From: Haplomitrium mnioides
Taxonomy: Eukaryota > Marchantiophyta > Haplomitriopsida > Calobryales
Direction of reading: 5' to 3'
Assembly (NCBI GenBank): GCA_049999725.1
Contig: JBNGIS010011733.1
Span: forward strand, 1 to 22,932
DNA: 22,932 nucleotides
Shown: one piece after another, positions 1-9,927 of the stretch
How the letters are laid out: the number at the start of each line of letters is the position of its first letter
How positions within the stretch are numbered: the stretch's first letter is position 1
Position numbers and translations under genes: made by a program
The notes under the pieces: generated by a model
Seen by the model: only the letters and a program-made list of their open reading frames with translations
Databases searched by the model: none
Told to the model about the DNA's origin: nothing

Positions 1-532
1 GCGATAACACATTATCAACACGAAAGGACTCTACAATTTTTTTTCTCGTATGCGCTCAATATCAGAAACAGCTCTAGCATACTCGCCATCTGCGTATTCA
101 ATACTCCCGCGCACTCTGGTCTACCTTTGCGTTGAATTTTTTTTCTCCTACTAGTTTGCTCCCACGAACATTTCCTTTTTTTTTTTCTCCTTCGCTACTT
201 TTCTAACAACTTTTCTGTTCTTTCTTGAGCATCCATATCTTGCTCCTTCTTCATTTTTTCCTTTTTGAAACCTCTCCGTATGAACTAGGGCGCGCTCACT
301 CTTTGTGACCCTAGCTCACTCGCCGTTGCTTGACATTGCTCCTCTCGCTCACCCACGAAGCCACTGTTGCTCGACACTTCGCCTGGTGATTCTTGCTCAC
401 TTGTTTGATGCACCTTCGCTCTTCGGCTTGACAACGCTCCATTCTTATAGATGACGTCTCGTTTCCTGCTCTGCAAACTTCTTGCCTTCTTTTGCTTGGC
501 GGCATACTAGCTCTTTTGTTCTGCGACTTCCT
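1..532. other. Unassigned T-rich flank
   Basis: No gene is supported here. The first 260 bases carry repeated T-tracts of 8 to 11 residues, usually followed by CTC (near 38, 139 and 176). Bases 300-480 are C/T-rich with loosely repeated pieces such as TTGCTCGACAC and TTGCTCAC. Short open frames on the minus strand (about 60 codons) have serine/glutamate-rich, low-complexity translations and resemble no family I know. It could be a worn LTR or the edge of a repeat, but no boundaries are visible. Confidence 0.4.
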
Positions 533-632
533 NNNNNNNNNNNNNNNNNNNNNNNNNNNNNNNNNNNNNNNNNNNNNNNNNNNNNNNNNNNNNNNNNNNN
601 NNNNNNNNNNNNNNNNNNNNNNNNNNNNNNNN
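533..632. other. Assembly gap (100 N)
   Basis: Exactly 100 unresolved bases. A round number of 100 is the usual placeholder for a gap of unknown length, so the distance between the flanks should not be trusted. Any open frame crossing it is an artefact. Confidence 0.98.
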
Positions 633-1606
633 TGACATCTCGCGACTACTCGACTGGAGAACTTCTTTTTGATCTCTACTTGACGACATTACTCTCTCCT
701 ACGACCCATTGGGTGATTTTTTCCTTCTATTGTTTACCTCTGGCTGATGACATCTGAGCTTCATTGGCTAGTTCTTTTCTTGACTCGTCGACTTCAGCAA
801 AGCACCACAACACTATCAACGAAAACCCTGTCAAAGACATCTTTGGTAGAAGACACCTTCACACATGCGACCATACAGAAGCTATATCGACAATCCACGA
901 AAGAGCAATACTGCATCTTACTACTTCCAGCTCTTTCACTTTCTTATCCAGAACTTCACAGTTCAACTTTCTCAACCCATCTTTTGATTACCTTTGATTG
1001 ATTCTTTTCTGTTCTTTGAACGAATCTATCCCTTAATAAGGGCATACTCGTTGATTCTGAAATACTTCTGACAGAGATTACAATTGAATCATACTAACAA
1101 GAAATGCTGACCCCTGTCATCTCCACAAGCTCAACCTCTATCTGGCCTAGCCTGCAACTGTTACCTTTCCCTTCTTCACAGATCAGGATTGCAGAGAGGC
1201 ACCAAAACAATTGGGGACTAGGCTCTACTTTAGCTTTGGGAGGACACACACGGAAGCTTTGGGAAGACAAGCTACCGGCACATCAGAAGCAATAGATACA
1301 TGCTTATATAGGGTAGTTTCTTCTTAGCAACATCAATTTCTTATTTCATTTCTCGGTGTACATACCAATCAACTCGCAGCTAGTCAATTCTTTCTTGTTT
1401 TTCATTTCAGTTTTTGATTTTTCCGCTAAAAGCAAAAAACATAAATAGGTACATGGGTCTGTGATAGATTGAAACTCAAATCAAACACCAATTTGTACTA
1501 AGTACAGACAAACACAACCTTGGCCCAACAGCTGCATTTGCTAGAGACTCTGGTTCATCTTTCTCATTCATAGGTATTCTCAACAAAATAGAGCACAGAC
1601 CTACAA
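633..1606 (+). other. Possible LTR/leader of the copia element
   Basis: This stretch leads directly into the copia gag start at 1607, so part of it should be the 5' LTR and untranslated leader. A TATA-like string CTTATATAGGG lies at 1303-1313. I cannot find a clean TG...CA boundary or the usual tRNA-Met primer site, and the 3' part of the element that would carry a matching LTR is missing. The assignment therefore rests on position alone. Open frames of 60-85 codons in 747-1295 look random. Confidence 0.25.
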
Positions 1607-2590
1607 ATGACATCTATAAAATCTCTGAAATTCCAGGCTTTGAGATTGAATAACTCCAACTACTCGTCATGGTCACTAGACATAACGACATACCTGACAT
1701 CCAAGGGCATCCGTGAAATCATCAACATGGATGATAATACTACCCCATGTGATGCAGCCAAAGCCCTCATACTAATCAGACACCTTATGGTCTGAGACTC
1801 CAATACCTTAATTATCACAGTCCCCATCTACTATGGGAAGAATTGAAACTCATATTTGACCATCTAACAAGCATATCGCTCCCTACAGCGAGACACGGTT
1901 GGATCAACCTTTGAGTTCAGGACTATACGTCCATATTAAATTACAACATCGAACTATTTTGCCTCATCTCACAGTTGGCAATCTGTAGCCACCCCGTGAC
2001 CAACAAAGAACAGATAGAGAAAACTCTATCGACTTTCCCTGTGAGAAATCTCATTCTAGCATCACAATATTGCAATATGCGATTCACTTGATACTCTAAA
2101 CTCATAGCATACATGCTACTAGCTGAAAAGCACCAACTGCTCCTCGTAGAAAATGCAAAAAAAAGACCACTAGGGTGTGCCGCTCCCTCACAGAACCTTG
2201 AATCACACTTTACATGGATTGGGATGTACCCCCGACCCAAAAATAGAAACCCCTCACGAGGCAGAGGAAGGAGACACTCCAGATTCAGGGGAGGAGCACC
2301 ACCCGCCAGACCACCATTCAGCCTCTGACCCCCAATAACAGGGATTGACATAACAACCGTCACACATCGACGACACCAGAACATGCTTCACAACACACAT
2401 GGAATAATAGAGGTGGCCGACAATCTTATAGAGGCCGGCGAATTCATTCTCATTCACGCAAGCCTCAAACAACCTGCAATTGATGTGGCACACATGGCCA
2501 CACCCAGCTCGCTTGTAGAGTACCAGCGCACCTAGCACGACTACACCAACAAAGTATCAAACCTCACAACTACGAGGTACAAGGCAACTT
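1607..2590 (+). pseudogene. Copia gag pseudogene with CCHC knuckle
   Basis: The start ATG at 1607 opens a 62-codon frame with the copia capsid signatures NNSNYSSWSLDI and AAKALILIRHLM. After a stop near 1794 the homology continues in another frame (LWEELKLIFDHL, then NKEQIEKTLSTFPV at about 2003-2044, then AYMLLAEKHQ near 2110). A basic, glycine-rich stretch (RGRGRRHSRFRGG, about 2260-2300) resembles the nucleic-acid-binding tail of plant copia gag proteins. It is followed by a zinc knuckle at 2475-2516 with spacing C-x2-C-x4-H-x4-C, in which all four ligands survive but one internal codon is TGA. Several frameshifts and stops make it non-coding. Confidence 0.82.
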
Positions 2591-2606
2591 ACTAGAACTG
2601 GTAGAC

Positions 2607-3970
2607 ATGGATGCATACCCTCAATACAATCTACATCCTGAAAGTCAGATGACTCACTCATATACACCAAACCAGAAAAAAAAATCCGGGATAACTTGCA
2701 TTGTAGACAGCGGATCTTCGCACACCATATTGCAAGACCGAAAATACTTCTCATCGATCAAACCTCCTTCCAGGCCTATGACAACGATTACCTGCGACAA
2801 TCAAATTGAAGAAGGACATGGTCCAACAACCATACTCTTTCCAAATGGAACAAGACTGGATATAAAATATGCAATTTATGCACTTGCAGCAACTAGAAAC
2901 CCCATCAGTTTCCAGGATATACAACAAAACAGTTTTCACATCCAAACTGGATCTTTTCAAGACACTAAAGACCTCCATATCTTGAGCTCAACAACAACAG
3001 GCTTTGACATACATGAATCCTTCTCACTGTCACCACCTAAATTGTACACTACAAAAATATGCTCATATCATGTCTCCACAAAATCGGTCTCCACAACTCT
3101 CACATGGCACAATCGCCTAGGTCATCCGGGCCGAGACATGTTCTACCACATCAAAAATGACAACAAAGGCATCCCACAGAACGTGCATCTACTGCTATTG
3201 AATACTCCATGCTTAGCATACGCACAAGGCAAACTAAGAACTACACCTTCTTATGACAAAACAACAATCACGATTCTTCGCTTTCTCGAGAGAATCCACA
3301 TTGATGTCTATGGACCTATCCATCCACCTTCGGGACCATTCTGATACTTCCTCATCACCATTGATGCATCATCCAAATGGTCGGAAGTATCTCTTCTTAC
3401 GACTAAAAATATAGTCTTCCCAAAGCTGTTGTCGCAAATCTTGAAACTCTCAGCCCAGTTCTCTGATTACCCAATCAGAAATCTGAGAGTGGACAACGCC
3501 GAAGAATTCTCTTCACAAACTTTTGATGACTTCTACTCATCTGTTGGTATAGATATATAGTATACAATTCCACATGTACACTTTCAAAATGGCATTGCAG
3601 AATATGCCATTAAGAGAATACAACTCATAGCAAGACCGCTACTTCTGAACTCAAATCTCCCCACCATTGCATGGGGACATGCAGTCATGCACGCAACATC
3701 TCTATTGCATTACAAACCATATGCATTTAATCAAAATTCCCCACATCAACTTGTTGTGGGAATCCCAACAGATATATCACACCTATGCACATTTGGCTGC
3801 CTCGTACTTGTCCCAATCTTAGAACCACACCAAACCAAGATAGGGCCAAAATGCCAAAAAGGTATATATATATATATTGGTTTTCAATCTCCTTCCATCA
3901 TCTGATATCTTAAACCCTCAACATATGATGTGTTTAAGTCTCGATTCGCAGTCTCTCTCATTCATTTGAA
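2607..3970 (+). pseudogene. Copia protease-integrase pseudogene
   Basis: One frame runs from 2607 to about 3970 with stops at 3342-3344, near 3558 and near 3903. The protease active site CIVDSGSSHT is intact (Asp codon 2706-2708). The integrase begins with an HHCC zinc domain: WHNRLGHPG at about 3103-3129 keeps both histidines, but only the first of the two cysteines remains in PCLAYAQGK, where the second is Tyr. The catalytic core keeps its acidic residues: HIDVYGPI near 3298, RVDNAEEF near 3487, and the Glu in NGIAEYAIKR near 3590. The stop at 3342 sits where the family has a codon between GPF and YF. Without the three stops and the Cys change it would read like a normal copia polyprotein segment, so decay appears moderate. 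Confidence 0.88.
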
Positions 3971-4482
3971 GAATCTTTTCCACATCTGACACAAGAGGAC
4001 AAAGCTGTACAACCCAAACCTAAGGACAACTTAATATGACACCAACACTTGCCATTAGACTTTGACCAACGAAACAGACATTCTGATGCCGAAGTCAAAT
4101 GACTCCTCTATTTACAGCAAACATTAATCAAAATGCTCGATGCATTTAACAATGCAACCAACATCACCAAATCACATATTGAAGCTGCCAATGCACATGC
4201 ACAACTTCAAAAAGTCAACGCACTGCCACTGAAATATAGCCTAGAGCAAAGTGTGGCAAACCTAAAGGCTCAAAGAATAAGCCAACATCACCGACATCAT
4301 TACACGTTGCAGCAGACAACGATGAAATAGCAATTGACTATTCTCATATTAGTCAAATATGGGACAGAACCCAGACCACTATGGATGACTTATTTGCATT
4401 TTCTGTATCACAATCAATAGACAAGTATACTCCTTATCCTTTATCTGTATGAGAATCCCAATCAAGAACCGATTGACCCCAA

Positions 4483-4855
4483 TGGGAAAAGGCAATAAAT
4501 TCAGAGCTTGACTCTCTCATACAATGACAAGTATTTGGATCTGTTATGCTAGCACTTCCAGACATGCATCTAACAGGCTACAGATTTGTTTTTCTCTGCA
4601 AATACAATGAAAAGGGTCATGTCACAAGATATAAGGCAAGATTAGTTGCCAGAGGATATACTCAGATTCTTGGATGTGACTATGACCTCACATACTCACT
4701 TGTCATGGACACTATAGCTTATAGATACATGATAGCATTTGCTATTCAACACCATCTCACCATGCACACCATGGACGTCATTACTGCCTACTTATATGGT
4801 ACTTTGGACACCCATATTTTTATGAAATCACCCCTTGAACTCATATCAAGAATGG
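4483..4855 (+). pseudogene. Copia reverse transcriptase fragment (N-terminal part)
   Basis: Homology begins with WEKAINSELDSLI at 4483, has one stop about 15 codons in, and continues in the same frame. It holds the RT landmarks RYKARLVARGYTQ (near 4630), YDLTYSLVMDT, RYMIAFAIQHHL and MDVITAYLYGTLDTHIFMK. The frame differs from that of the protease-integrase segment, so a frameshift lies in 3970-4483, a stretch of about 500 bases where I see only scrambled linker sequence. Similarity stops around 4850 with PLELISR, after which the residues no longer fit the family. The palm-domain YxDD and RNase H are missing. Confidence 0.86.
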
Positions 4856-5488
4856 CATTTTTCATTTCAGATTGTTGTGTGTTTTTTTCTATAGCAATTG
4901 CTTGATGAAGACAATTCCTAGAAATTTGCTTTCAGCTTGCAAAGAACTACCAAAAACAAAATTGATGATCCAAGCCTCCTTCAAAATTTGATTGCAGCAA
5001 CCAAAATCAAACCACAAGTTCTTCCACAAATTCTTTCTCGAGGTCTATTGCAACAACCTCACACAACACAAATTTTGCAGCCGATTGTTCTTCAGTTTCT
5101 TCACAGACGAGCATTCCCCAACAGAATTTCTTTTACAAATCTTCAACACTCAGAGATACCACGGATGCTATCAAACCTTCTGATCCAATTCCTCATTTGT
5201 AATCCAAGACACCATGGATGCTCCATAGAGAAATCTGAGATCTTTTGATGTACTTTTCTTTGAGTGATATCTTCTCGAAGAAATTCCAAATGTGTGTTGA
5301 TCTTCCGATATCAGAATCAGTGCACCTTTGCTCCAAGAACCACAATACCTCCGTTCTCCTCTTGGTTCACAAACATGACATCAAAAGATAACCTTTCAAT
5401 GAGAGTACATAGCATTATATATTAAGGCATAAGACAAAAAACTCAAAATGCCTAAAAATACAAAACTACATGGAATGATGTGACACTG
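4856..5488. other. Orphan segment between copia and gypsy remnants
   Basis: No recognised protein. A 103-codon open frame at 4937-5248 on the plus strand gives a glutamine/leucine-rich translation with no known motif. Read on the minus strand, the segment has an AT-rich TATA-like string (TTAATATATAATG, about 5411-5423) followed by leader-like DNA. It may be an LTR or leader of a third element whose body has been lost. It separates the broken end of the copia RT from the broken start of the gypsy 5' LTR, so both neighbours were truncated here. Confidence 0.3.
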
Positions 5489-5668
5489 CTCCAATTAGAG
5501 GAGGATACAAAAATAATCAATGAAGTTCTTCCACCTATGTAAGTGATGTGCTTTCTATCTAATATATAAAGAAAAGAGAGTGTCTTGTAAGATATCTCTA
5601 ACCTTGTGGGTTTTGAAGCTTCTTTGCGCGCTACTTCTTGTGCTAACATGTATGTGTATAGTACTACA
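5489..5668 (+). repeat. Partial 5' LTR of the outer gypsy element
   Basis: Matches the last third of the 3' LTR at 17190-17744, ending ...TACTACA just before the primer-binding site. The U3 part with the G-box repeats is absent, and similarity fades upstream of CTCCAATTAGAGG (about 5489). It keeps the TATA-like AATATATAAAG (5560-5570). Confidence 0.75.
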
Positions 5669-5669
5669 A

Positions 5670-5681
5670 TGGTATCAGAGC
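5670..5681 (+). promoter_or_regulatory. Primer-binding site for initiator tRNA-Met
   Basis: TGGTATCAGAGC, the standard plant retrotransposon primer site complementary to the 3' end of initiator tRNA-Met, one base after the LTR end. It fixes the 5' LTR boundary and plus orientation of this element. Confidence 0.92.
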
Positions 5682-6059
5682 TTGGTCTTCTCTAAAGAGT
5701 TTGGATACCCCTCTATGGAAAATTACTTAAGACTTTTTGGAGCATGGAATCTCCACTTTGCATTTACTCCAAGAGAGTTAAACTCTCAAATTTTCATGAA
5801 TAAATGATACGTATATCATATCTTTTATGAATGAAGATAAGAAGTTTAACTTGATATTATGGTAATCAAAGGATAGAGGAGCATTTATAACTCCTAGAAT
5901 TCTACTATTGAATACTTTTAATATTCGTGAGTTTAACATTGACAAACATTTTTTTCGCCAATTTTTAGTATATAACTTTGGTGATGACTTTATGGTTTTT
6001 GGTGATGGAATCAATATGGATTGTCATCTTATCCCTAGTGAATTATTGTGTGACATAGT

Positions 6060-6990
6060 AATATTCTGATGATAGAAATGGTGAAAATACGACTACAACA
6101 AGAAAATGAAGAAGGAAGCAGAGACACAATACTTCCAAAGATAAGTAAGTTAAGTAAGATAGAGCCTTATAGGTGAAGTTGCATGGTCGGTATTGTAGAA
6201 GGATGGGTCTATTGAATAGAAGTTCATATGTCATACCATCCAATGCTTTGGATTTGAAGAAAAGATAGTTTGCAAAGTCACTTTTAATAGAGCATGCATC
6301 CATATGGCTACAAAGAGAGGAGCAACCAAAATATACACAAGGAGAACAACTTCTATAGAGAAGTTTAAAAGAAGGTTTGCTAAAAAAACATTTAAAGAGG
6401 TAAATTCTATATTGACCATAAGAACTAGGCTTTGAGAGTTAGAGCAACAAGAAAGTGTTGCAAGATACTTCGAAGAATTTTGAAGCTTTCAAGTCCAAAT
6501 TGAAGATATGAGTTTAGTAGAGGTTCTTGACAAATTTTCGCAAATGTTAAAGAGAAATATTCGAGGAGAAGTTATGATGCACAACCTAAATTATATAAAT
6601 GAAGCCATCTCATTTGCTTAATGAATTGAGTGGACATAAGGAATTATACAAGCCGGAGGAAACTATGGCCCTATGTTTAAGGAGTTGGAAAATATGAGAA
6701 GAAGAGAATTCAATCACCCAAATCACCAACAAAGAGGACCACAACATGCTATAGAAAAAAAGATGGAAGATCTGCAAGAAAATTGAACATGCTATAGTTG
6801 TGGTCAGATATGATTTATTGCACCAAATTGCATAGCAGTATAATGTAATCAAGAGCGAGTGTTTTGACGGCCTCTTCATAATGTCAACAATGAAAGAGAT
6901 GAAAAATGTCATGGAAACGATGAACACAACTTAAAAAAATTGTGGTTTTGCTAGGATAAAGAAGAAAGTTGAGAGAAGCATTCGACAAAG
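6060..6990 (+). pseudogene. Outer gypsy gag pseudogene
   Basis: Reads as a Ty3/gypsy capsid in pieces across all three plus frames, and aligns by eye with the inner element's gag on the other strand (11300-12250). Shared landmarks include a glutamine-rich start, LELEQQxxVAxYxEEFxSxxVQI near 6435-6505, and GNYGPxxxELxNMRRREFNxPNHQQ near 6660-6735. The zinc knuckle at 6790-6831 keeps three cysteines (CYSCGQ...PNC), but the histidine is Phe and one codon is TGA. The stretch 5682-6060 is leader and degraded gag start with no usable frame. Many stops; not coding. Confidence 0.75.
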
Positions 6991-7017
6991 TCAAATCTAC
7001 CATATAGAAAAAGAAAT

Positions 7018-7299
7018 GAAAGATTAATTGTACTTGGTGGATGGATGGAAGGATCTGCAATAAGAGTTTTGGTGGCCTCTAGAGTAGAAGAAAATTATTT
7101 ATCATGGGCTATGGCATTGAAGTTGAAGTTGCCGCTTGAAAAACAAGAGTACAAGATGGTGGAAATGGCATATAACCAAAGTGAGTCTACTAAACAATTG
7201 TCTCAAAGTATAACTTTACATATTGGTAACTATACAGAGAATTTGGAGAAGAAGATCACAACATTGGCAAGATATGATGTTATTCTTGGAATGAAGTGG
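7018..7299 (+). pseudogene. Outer gypsy protease remnant
   Basis: The frame from 7045 reads WMEGSAIRVLVASRVEENYLS and continues to TTLARYDVILGMKW. This corresponds to a retropepsin from its flap-leading strand to the conserved ILGMxWL end block. The catalytic Asp-Ser-Gly triad is replaced by Ala-Ser-Arg, so the protease is dead. The reading ends exactly where the inner element's LTR begins at 7300, right after the Trp codon. In the inner copy the same protein continues LRRHNPQVDW, and that continuation is not found on the far side of the insertion. Confidence 0.8.
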
Positions 7300-7870
7300 T
7301 GTAACACTACATGCATACATTACACAAACAAGTTAGCACAAGTATAACATACAAGAGTAGTGCACAAGAAACTTCAGCAAACCCTACAAGGTAAGAGATG
7401 CCCCAACAAGGAACTCTCCCTTCTTATATACTAAGTAGAGAGCACTTTATGTACATAAGTGGTGGAACCCTAATGGTTCCTTTTCTATCCTCATCTAATT
7501 AGACCACCTGTTTTCCTCTCTCATTGATTGGACCACCATTTACTTTTATTCTCCTTCTGCATGTGTCCTTATCTTTAGAACCTTCCATTTCTCTTTAGTT
7601 CTTATTTTTCCACGTGTACTTATCTTAGAACCTTCTACATACTTTAATCCTCTGCTTGCCATGTGTCTTTATCCTCTTCTAAAGTAGTCTTTCTAGACTT
7701 TCTCTTTCACTTTAATTTGTTGCCTTTCTCTCCTCTTGCCACGTGTCACTCTCTCTATAATAGCACTTGTTTTTTGACACTGCAACTTAGTAACAGCTTT
7801 CTAAACATAGTTGATTCTATATCACCCTTCTATTTTTAGTTGTTGCTTACTAAAGTTAGTGACCGTTACA
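7300..7870 (-). repeat. 3' LTR of the inner gypsy element (571 bp)
   Basis: Aligns along its whole length with 12950-13470. Minus-strand termini are TGTAACGGTCACTAAC and ...GTGTTACA. Its U3 has four G-box-like boxes on the plus strand (7559-7566, 7610-7617, 7659-7666, 7739-7746), one more than the partner LTR, which accounts for the 50-bp length difference. A TATA-like TATATAAG lies on the minus strand near 7425-7432. Start and end were set by the adjoining polypurine tract and by the break in the outer protease frame. Confidence 0.92.
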
Positions 7871-7886
7871 ATCCTCCCCCCTTTTT
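7871..7886 (-). promoter_or_regulatory. Polypurine tract of the inner element
   Basis: On the minus strand AAAAAGGGGGGAGGAT lies immediately before the LTR start TGTAAC. A purine run directly upstream of the 3' LTR is the plus-strand primer of LTR retrotransposons. It overlaps the end of the pol frame (stop at 7885-7887). Confidence 0.9.
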
Positions 7887-8298
7887 AAGAGGCAATGTCC
7901 TCATTGCAAGTAACAAAGGTCTCAAAAGAGTGAACAAGGGCAAATGCATTAGCCAAATTCTCCAAGGGCTCCTAAGTGGCTTCGTAAAGAGAGTAGCCTT
8001 TCCAATGAACCAAATATTCCACAATCTCACGATGACCACAACATCGTGTGGGTTTCTTCAAGAGTTGTTCAACCTCAAACTCCTCATGACCATGAATAAG
8101 TTCAAACAATGGAGAAGGTTGATGGGTACTTGTAAAAGAAGAAGAACAATGAACAAAAGCTAGTAGTAAAAAGACATGAAAGACTAGATGAATCTTCATG
8201 TGAGAGGGTAAAACCAACTGATAGACCACTTCTCCAATGTGAGTAGAGATAGAAAAAAGGCCAATAAAGCAAGCACAAAGCTTACGAGAATGAAGCAA
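7885..8298 (-). pseudogene. Inner integrase C end with chromodomain
   Basis: The minus-strand frame from 8298 contains FIGLFSISTHIGEVVYQLVLPSHMKIH, the GPY/F-like end of gypsy integrase, then a chromodomain with EEFEVEQLL and EIVEYLVHWKGYSLYEAT. The aromatic-rich VEYLVHWKGY core is conserved. The next tryptophan codon is TAG (stop at 7972), after which EPLENLANAF continues in the same frame to a terminal stop at 7885. In chromoviruses this domain guides integration toward marked chromatin. The single stop just past the core suggests relatively recent loss in this part. Confidence 0.83.
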
Positions 8299-8299
8299 A

Positions 8300-9432
8300 A
8301 GAAGATTAGAAGTCGAGAGCCAAACTTGGTCACTTATGGCAAAAGCGACCTCCCGGCGATGAGCATCAGCATATTGCTTTTGCTAATTACGAGCAACTTC
8401 AAGTTTTTCCTTGGCTCATCAAATGTCATAGTGGAGGCGATGTAGAAAATCATCAACAGCTGGACTCTTGGAGGTTGACGGTGAGGCATGTTGAAGGCTA
8501 GAGATCCTTCTGGATGCTCACCATACATCAAAAAGAAAGGTGTGGCTCGTATGGAACTACTGATAGAGTTATTGTAAGAGAACTCTACAAGATGTAGTAG
8601 CCAATCCTATTCCTCTTGTTCGTCCAAGGTAAATGCTCACAACATATCTTCAATCATATGGTTGGCACATTCAATTGACCATCAGATTCAAGATGGTAAG
8701 CAGTAGACATAGCTAATTTGGTTTTTAATAGACCAAATATTGTGCGCCAAAACATGCTAGTGGATTGAGTCCCACGATCAAAAATAATTACTTTAGAGAG
8801 ATCGTAATGAGAGTACACTGCTTCCAAATAAATGCAAGCCAACTTTAGTTTTGTCACTAACTTAGTCGTTGGTCGAATATGGATTATTTTGCTTAGTTTG
8901 TCCACAAAAACAACGATAGTATCATAACTTGTAGACGTACATGGGAGCTCGCATACAATATCCATTATCACATGTTCCCAACGTCGATGGGGATGGAAAG
9001 TGGTTGTAATAAGCCTTCACGTTTAAGATTGATAGATTTTTTTTTCTATTGACAAGCCAAACAACTCCAAACATATGCCTCCACATCTTGGTGCATCTTG
9101 GGCCAATAATAGACACGTTGAAGATTGTACAATGTCTTCTCAATTCCAACATATCCACCAATTGCAGAATCATGTGCTTTATGCAAAACTTCATAGTGAA
9201 GTTGGATATTATTAGGAACTCATAACTTGTCTTGGAAGAAAATCAATCGCCTTACCATTTTCACCAACTTCTTTTGTTGTGCAACAACAAACTCTTCATC
9301 TCTTTTGACTCCAGCCAAGATTTTTGTCCAACATGTAGGATGAATTGTGACCTCCGACAAGTTGTTGAGTTGAGACATATAGGTCAAAGCATTTGCGATT
9401 TGTTGTTTTCCTTCGACATATACTATCTTCAT
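8300..9432 (-). pseudogene. Inner integrase pseudogene
   Basis: The zinc-binding domain at about 9205-9050 reads in one frame with both histidines (HKAHDSAIGGYVG) and both cysteines (YVWSCLACQ), then meets a stop. The catalytic core follows in another frame from 8971: MDIVCELP, VVFVDKLSKIIHIRPT, FDRGTQSTSMFWRTIFGLL, YHLESDGQ. The first two catalytic aspartates are present (MDIV, FDRG). After the DGQ the frame is lost, and the third acidic residue cannot be assigned. The linker QQIANALTYMSQLN at about 9405-9355 connects it to RNase H. Frameshifts near 9050 and 8650 rule out function. Confidence 0.82.
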
Positions 9433-9439
9433 ATGAAAG

Positions 9440-9925
9440 CGTTGTCGCCACTCCGCCCATCGAATCTGCCTTTTGGAGAGCTCTTTTTTGTGTTTCTAGA
9501 CAGAGTAGAGGTTTATGATCAGTCTCAACAATAAACTCATTAGCTCTTAGATAATGTTTCCAATGCTTGGTTGATAATATAATCGCTAGTTACTCCCACT
9601 CTGTGGTATGGTAATTTTGTTCTGAATCACCAAGCTTTCTAAAAAAGAAAGCAATAGAGTGCCAACCATCCTCCGACTCTTGTTGCAAAACCCCGCCTAT
9701 AGCTTTTCCTAATGGATCAACTGAAAGTTTAATTAGTTGTTTAGAGTCATATCATTTGAGAATATGAGTATGAAGAAGTGATTTCTTCAATGCTTGAAAT
9801 GCTAACTCTTCTGCAACTCCCCATATCCATGTGTTATTTTTCTTGAGCAGATTAGTCAATGGTTCCTCTATTTTTGCGAAACCTTTCACAAATCGACGAT
9901 AAAACCCAATTAGCCCAAAAAATCC
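9440..9925 (-). pseudogene. Inner RNase H remnant
   Basis: Broken minus-strand reading with the Ty3/gypsy RNase H pattern: IKLSVDPLG..IGGVLQQESEDGWHSI near 9735-9650, FFRKLGDSEQNYH, and VETDHKPL near 9520-9500, which keeps the TDH block. The upstream FFGLIGFYRRFVKGFAKI tether at about 9930-9880 is well preserved. Stops interrupt the frame. Confidence 0.72.
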
Positions 9926-9927
9926 TC

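Larger units (their letters stand above)
1607..4855 (+). mobile_element. Ty1/copia retrotransposon, decayed and 3'-truncated
   Basis: The order gag, zinc knuckle, protease, integrase, reverse transcriptase on the plus strand is the Ty1/copia order (integrase before RT). The reading breaks off in the RT shortly after the conserved stretch VITAYLYGTLDT at about 4775-4810, before the catalytic YxDD block. RNase H and the 3' LTR are absent from the window. Stops and frameshifts are scattered along its length, most in gag and between integrase and RT, while protease-integrase stays in one frame from 2607 to about 3970 with only three stops. It is not autonomous. Confidence 0.88.

Noticed and set aside
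285-505. Overlapping 63-64 codon minus-strand frames
   Set aside because: They are low-complexity, overlap each other in different frames, and show no known motif.
482-757. Plus-strand open frame spanning the N run
   Set aside because: A third of its codons are unknown bases from the assembly gap; the flanks show no coding signature.
1941-2384. 147-codon minus-strand open frame
   Set aside because: It lies opposite the copia gag; the plus strand carries the recognisable capsid and RGG-like sequence, and the minus translation resembles nothing.
3861-3879. TA dinucleotide run
   Set aside because: A short microsatellite inside the copia pol frame; too short and common to be notable.
5778-6927. 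Minus-strand open frames of 62-105 codons
   Set aside because: They are antisense shadows of the outer element's leader and gag; their hydrophobic translations reflect AT-rich antisense codons.
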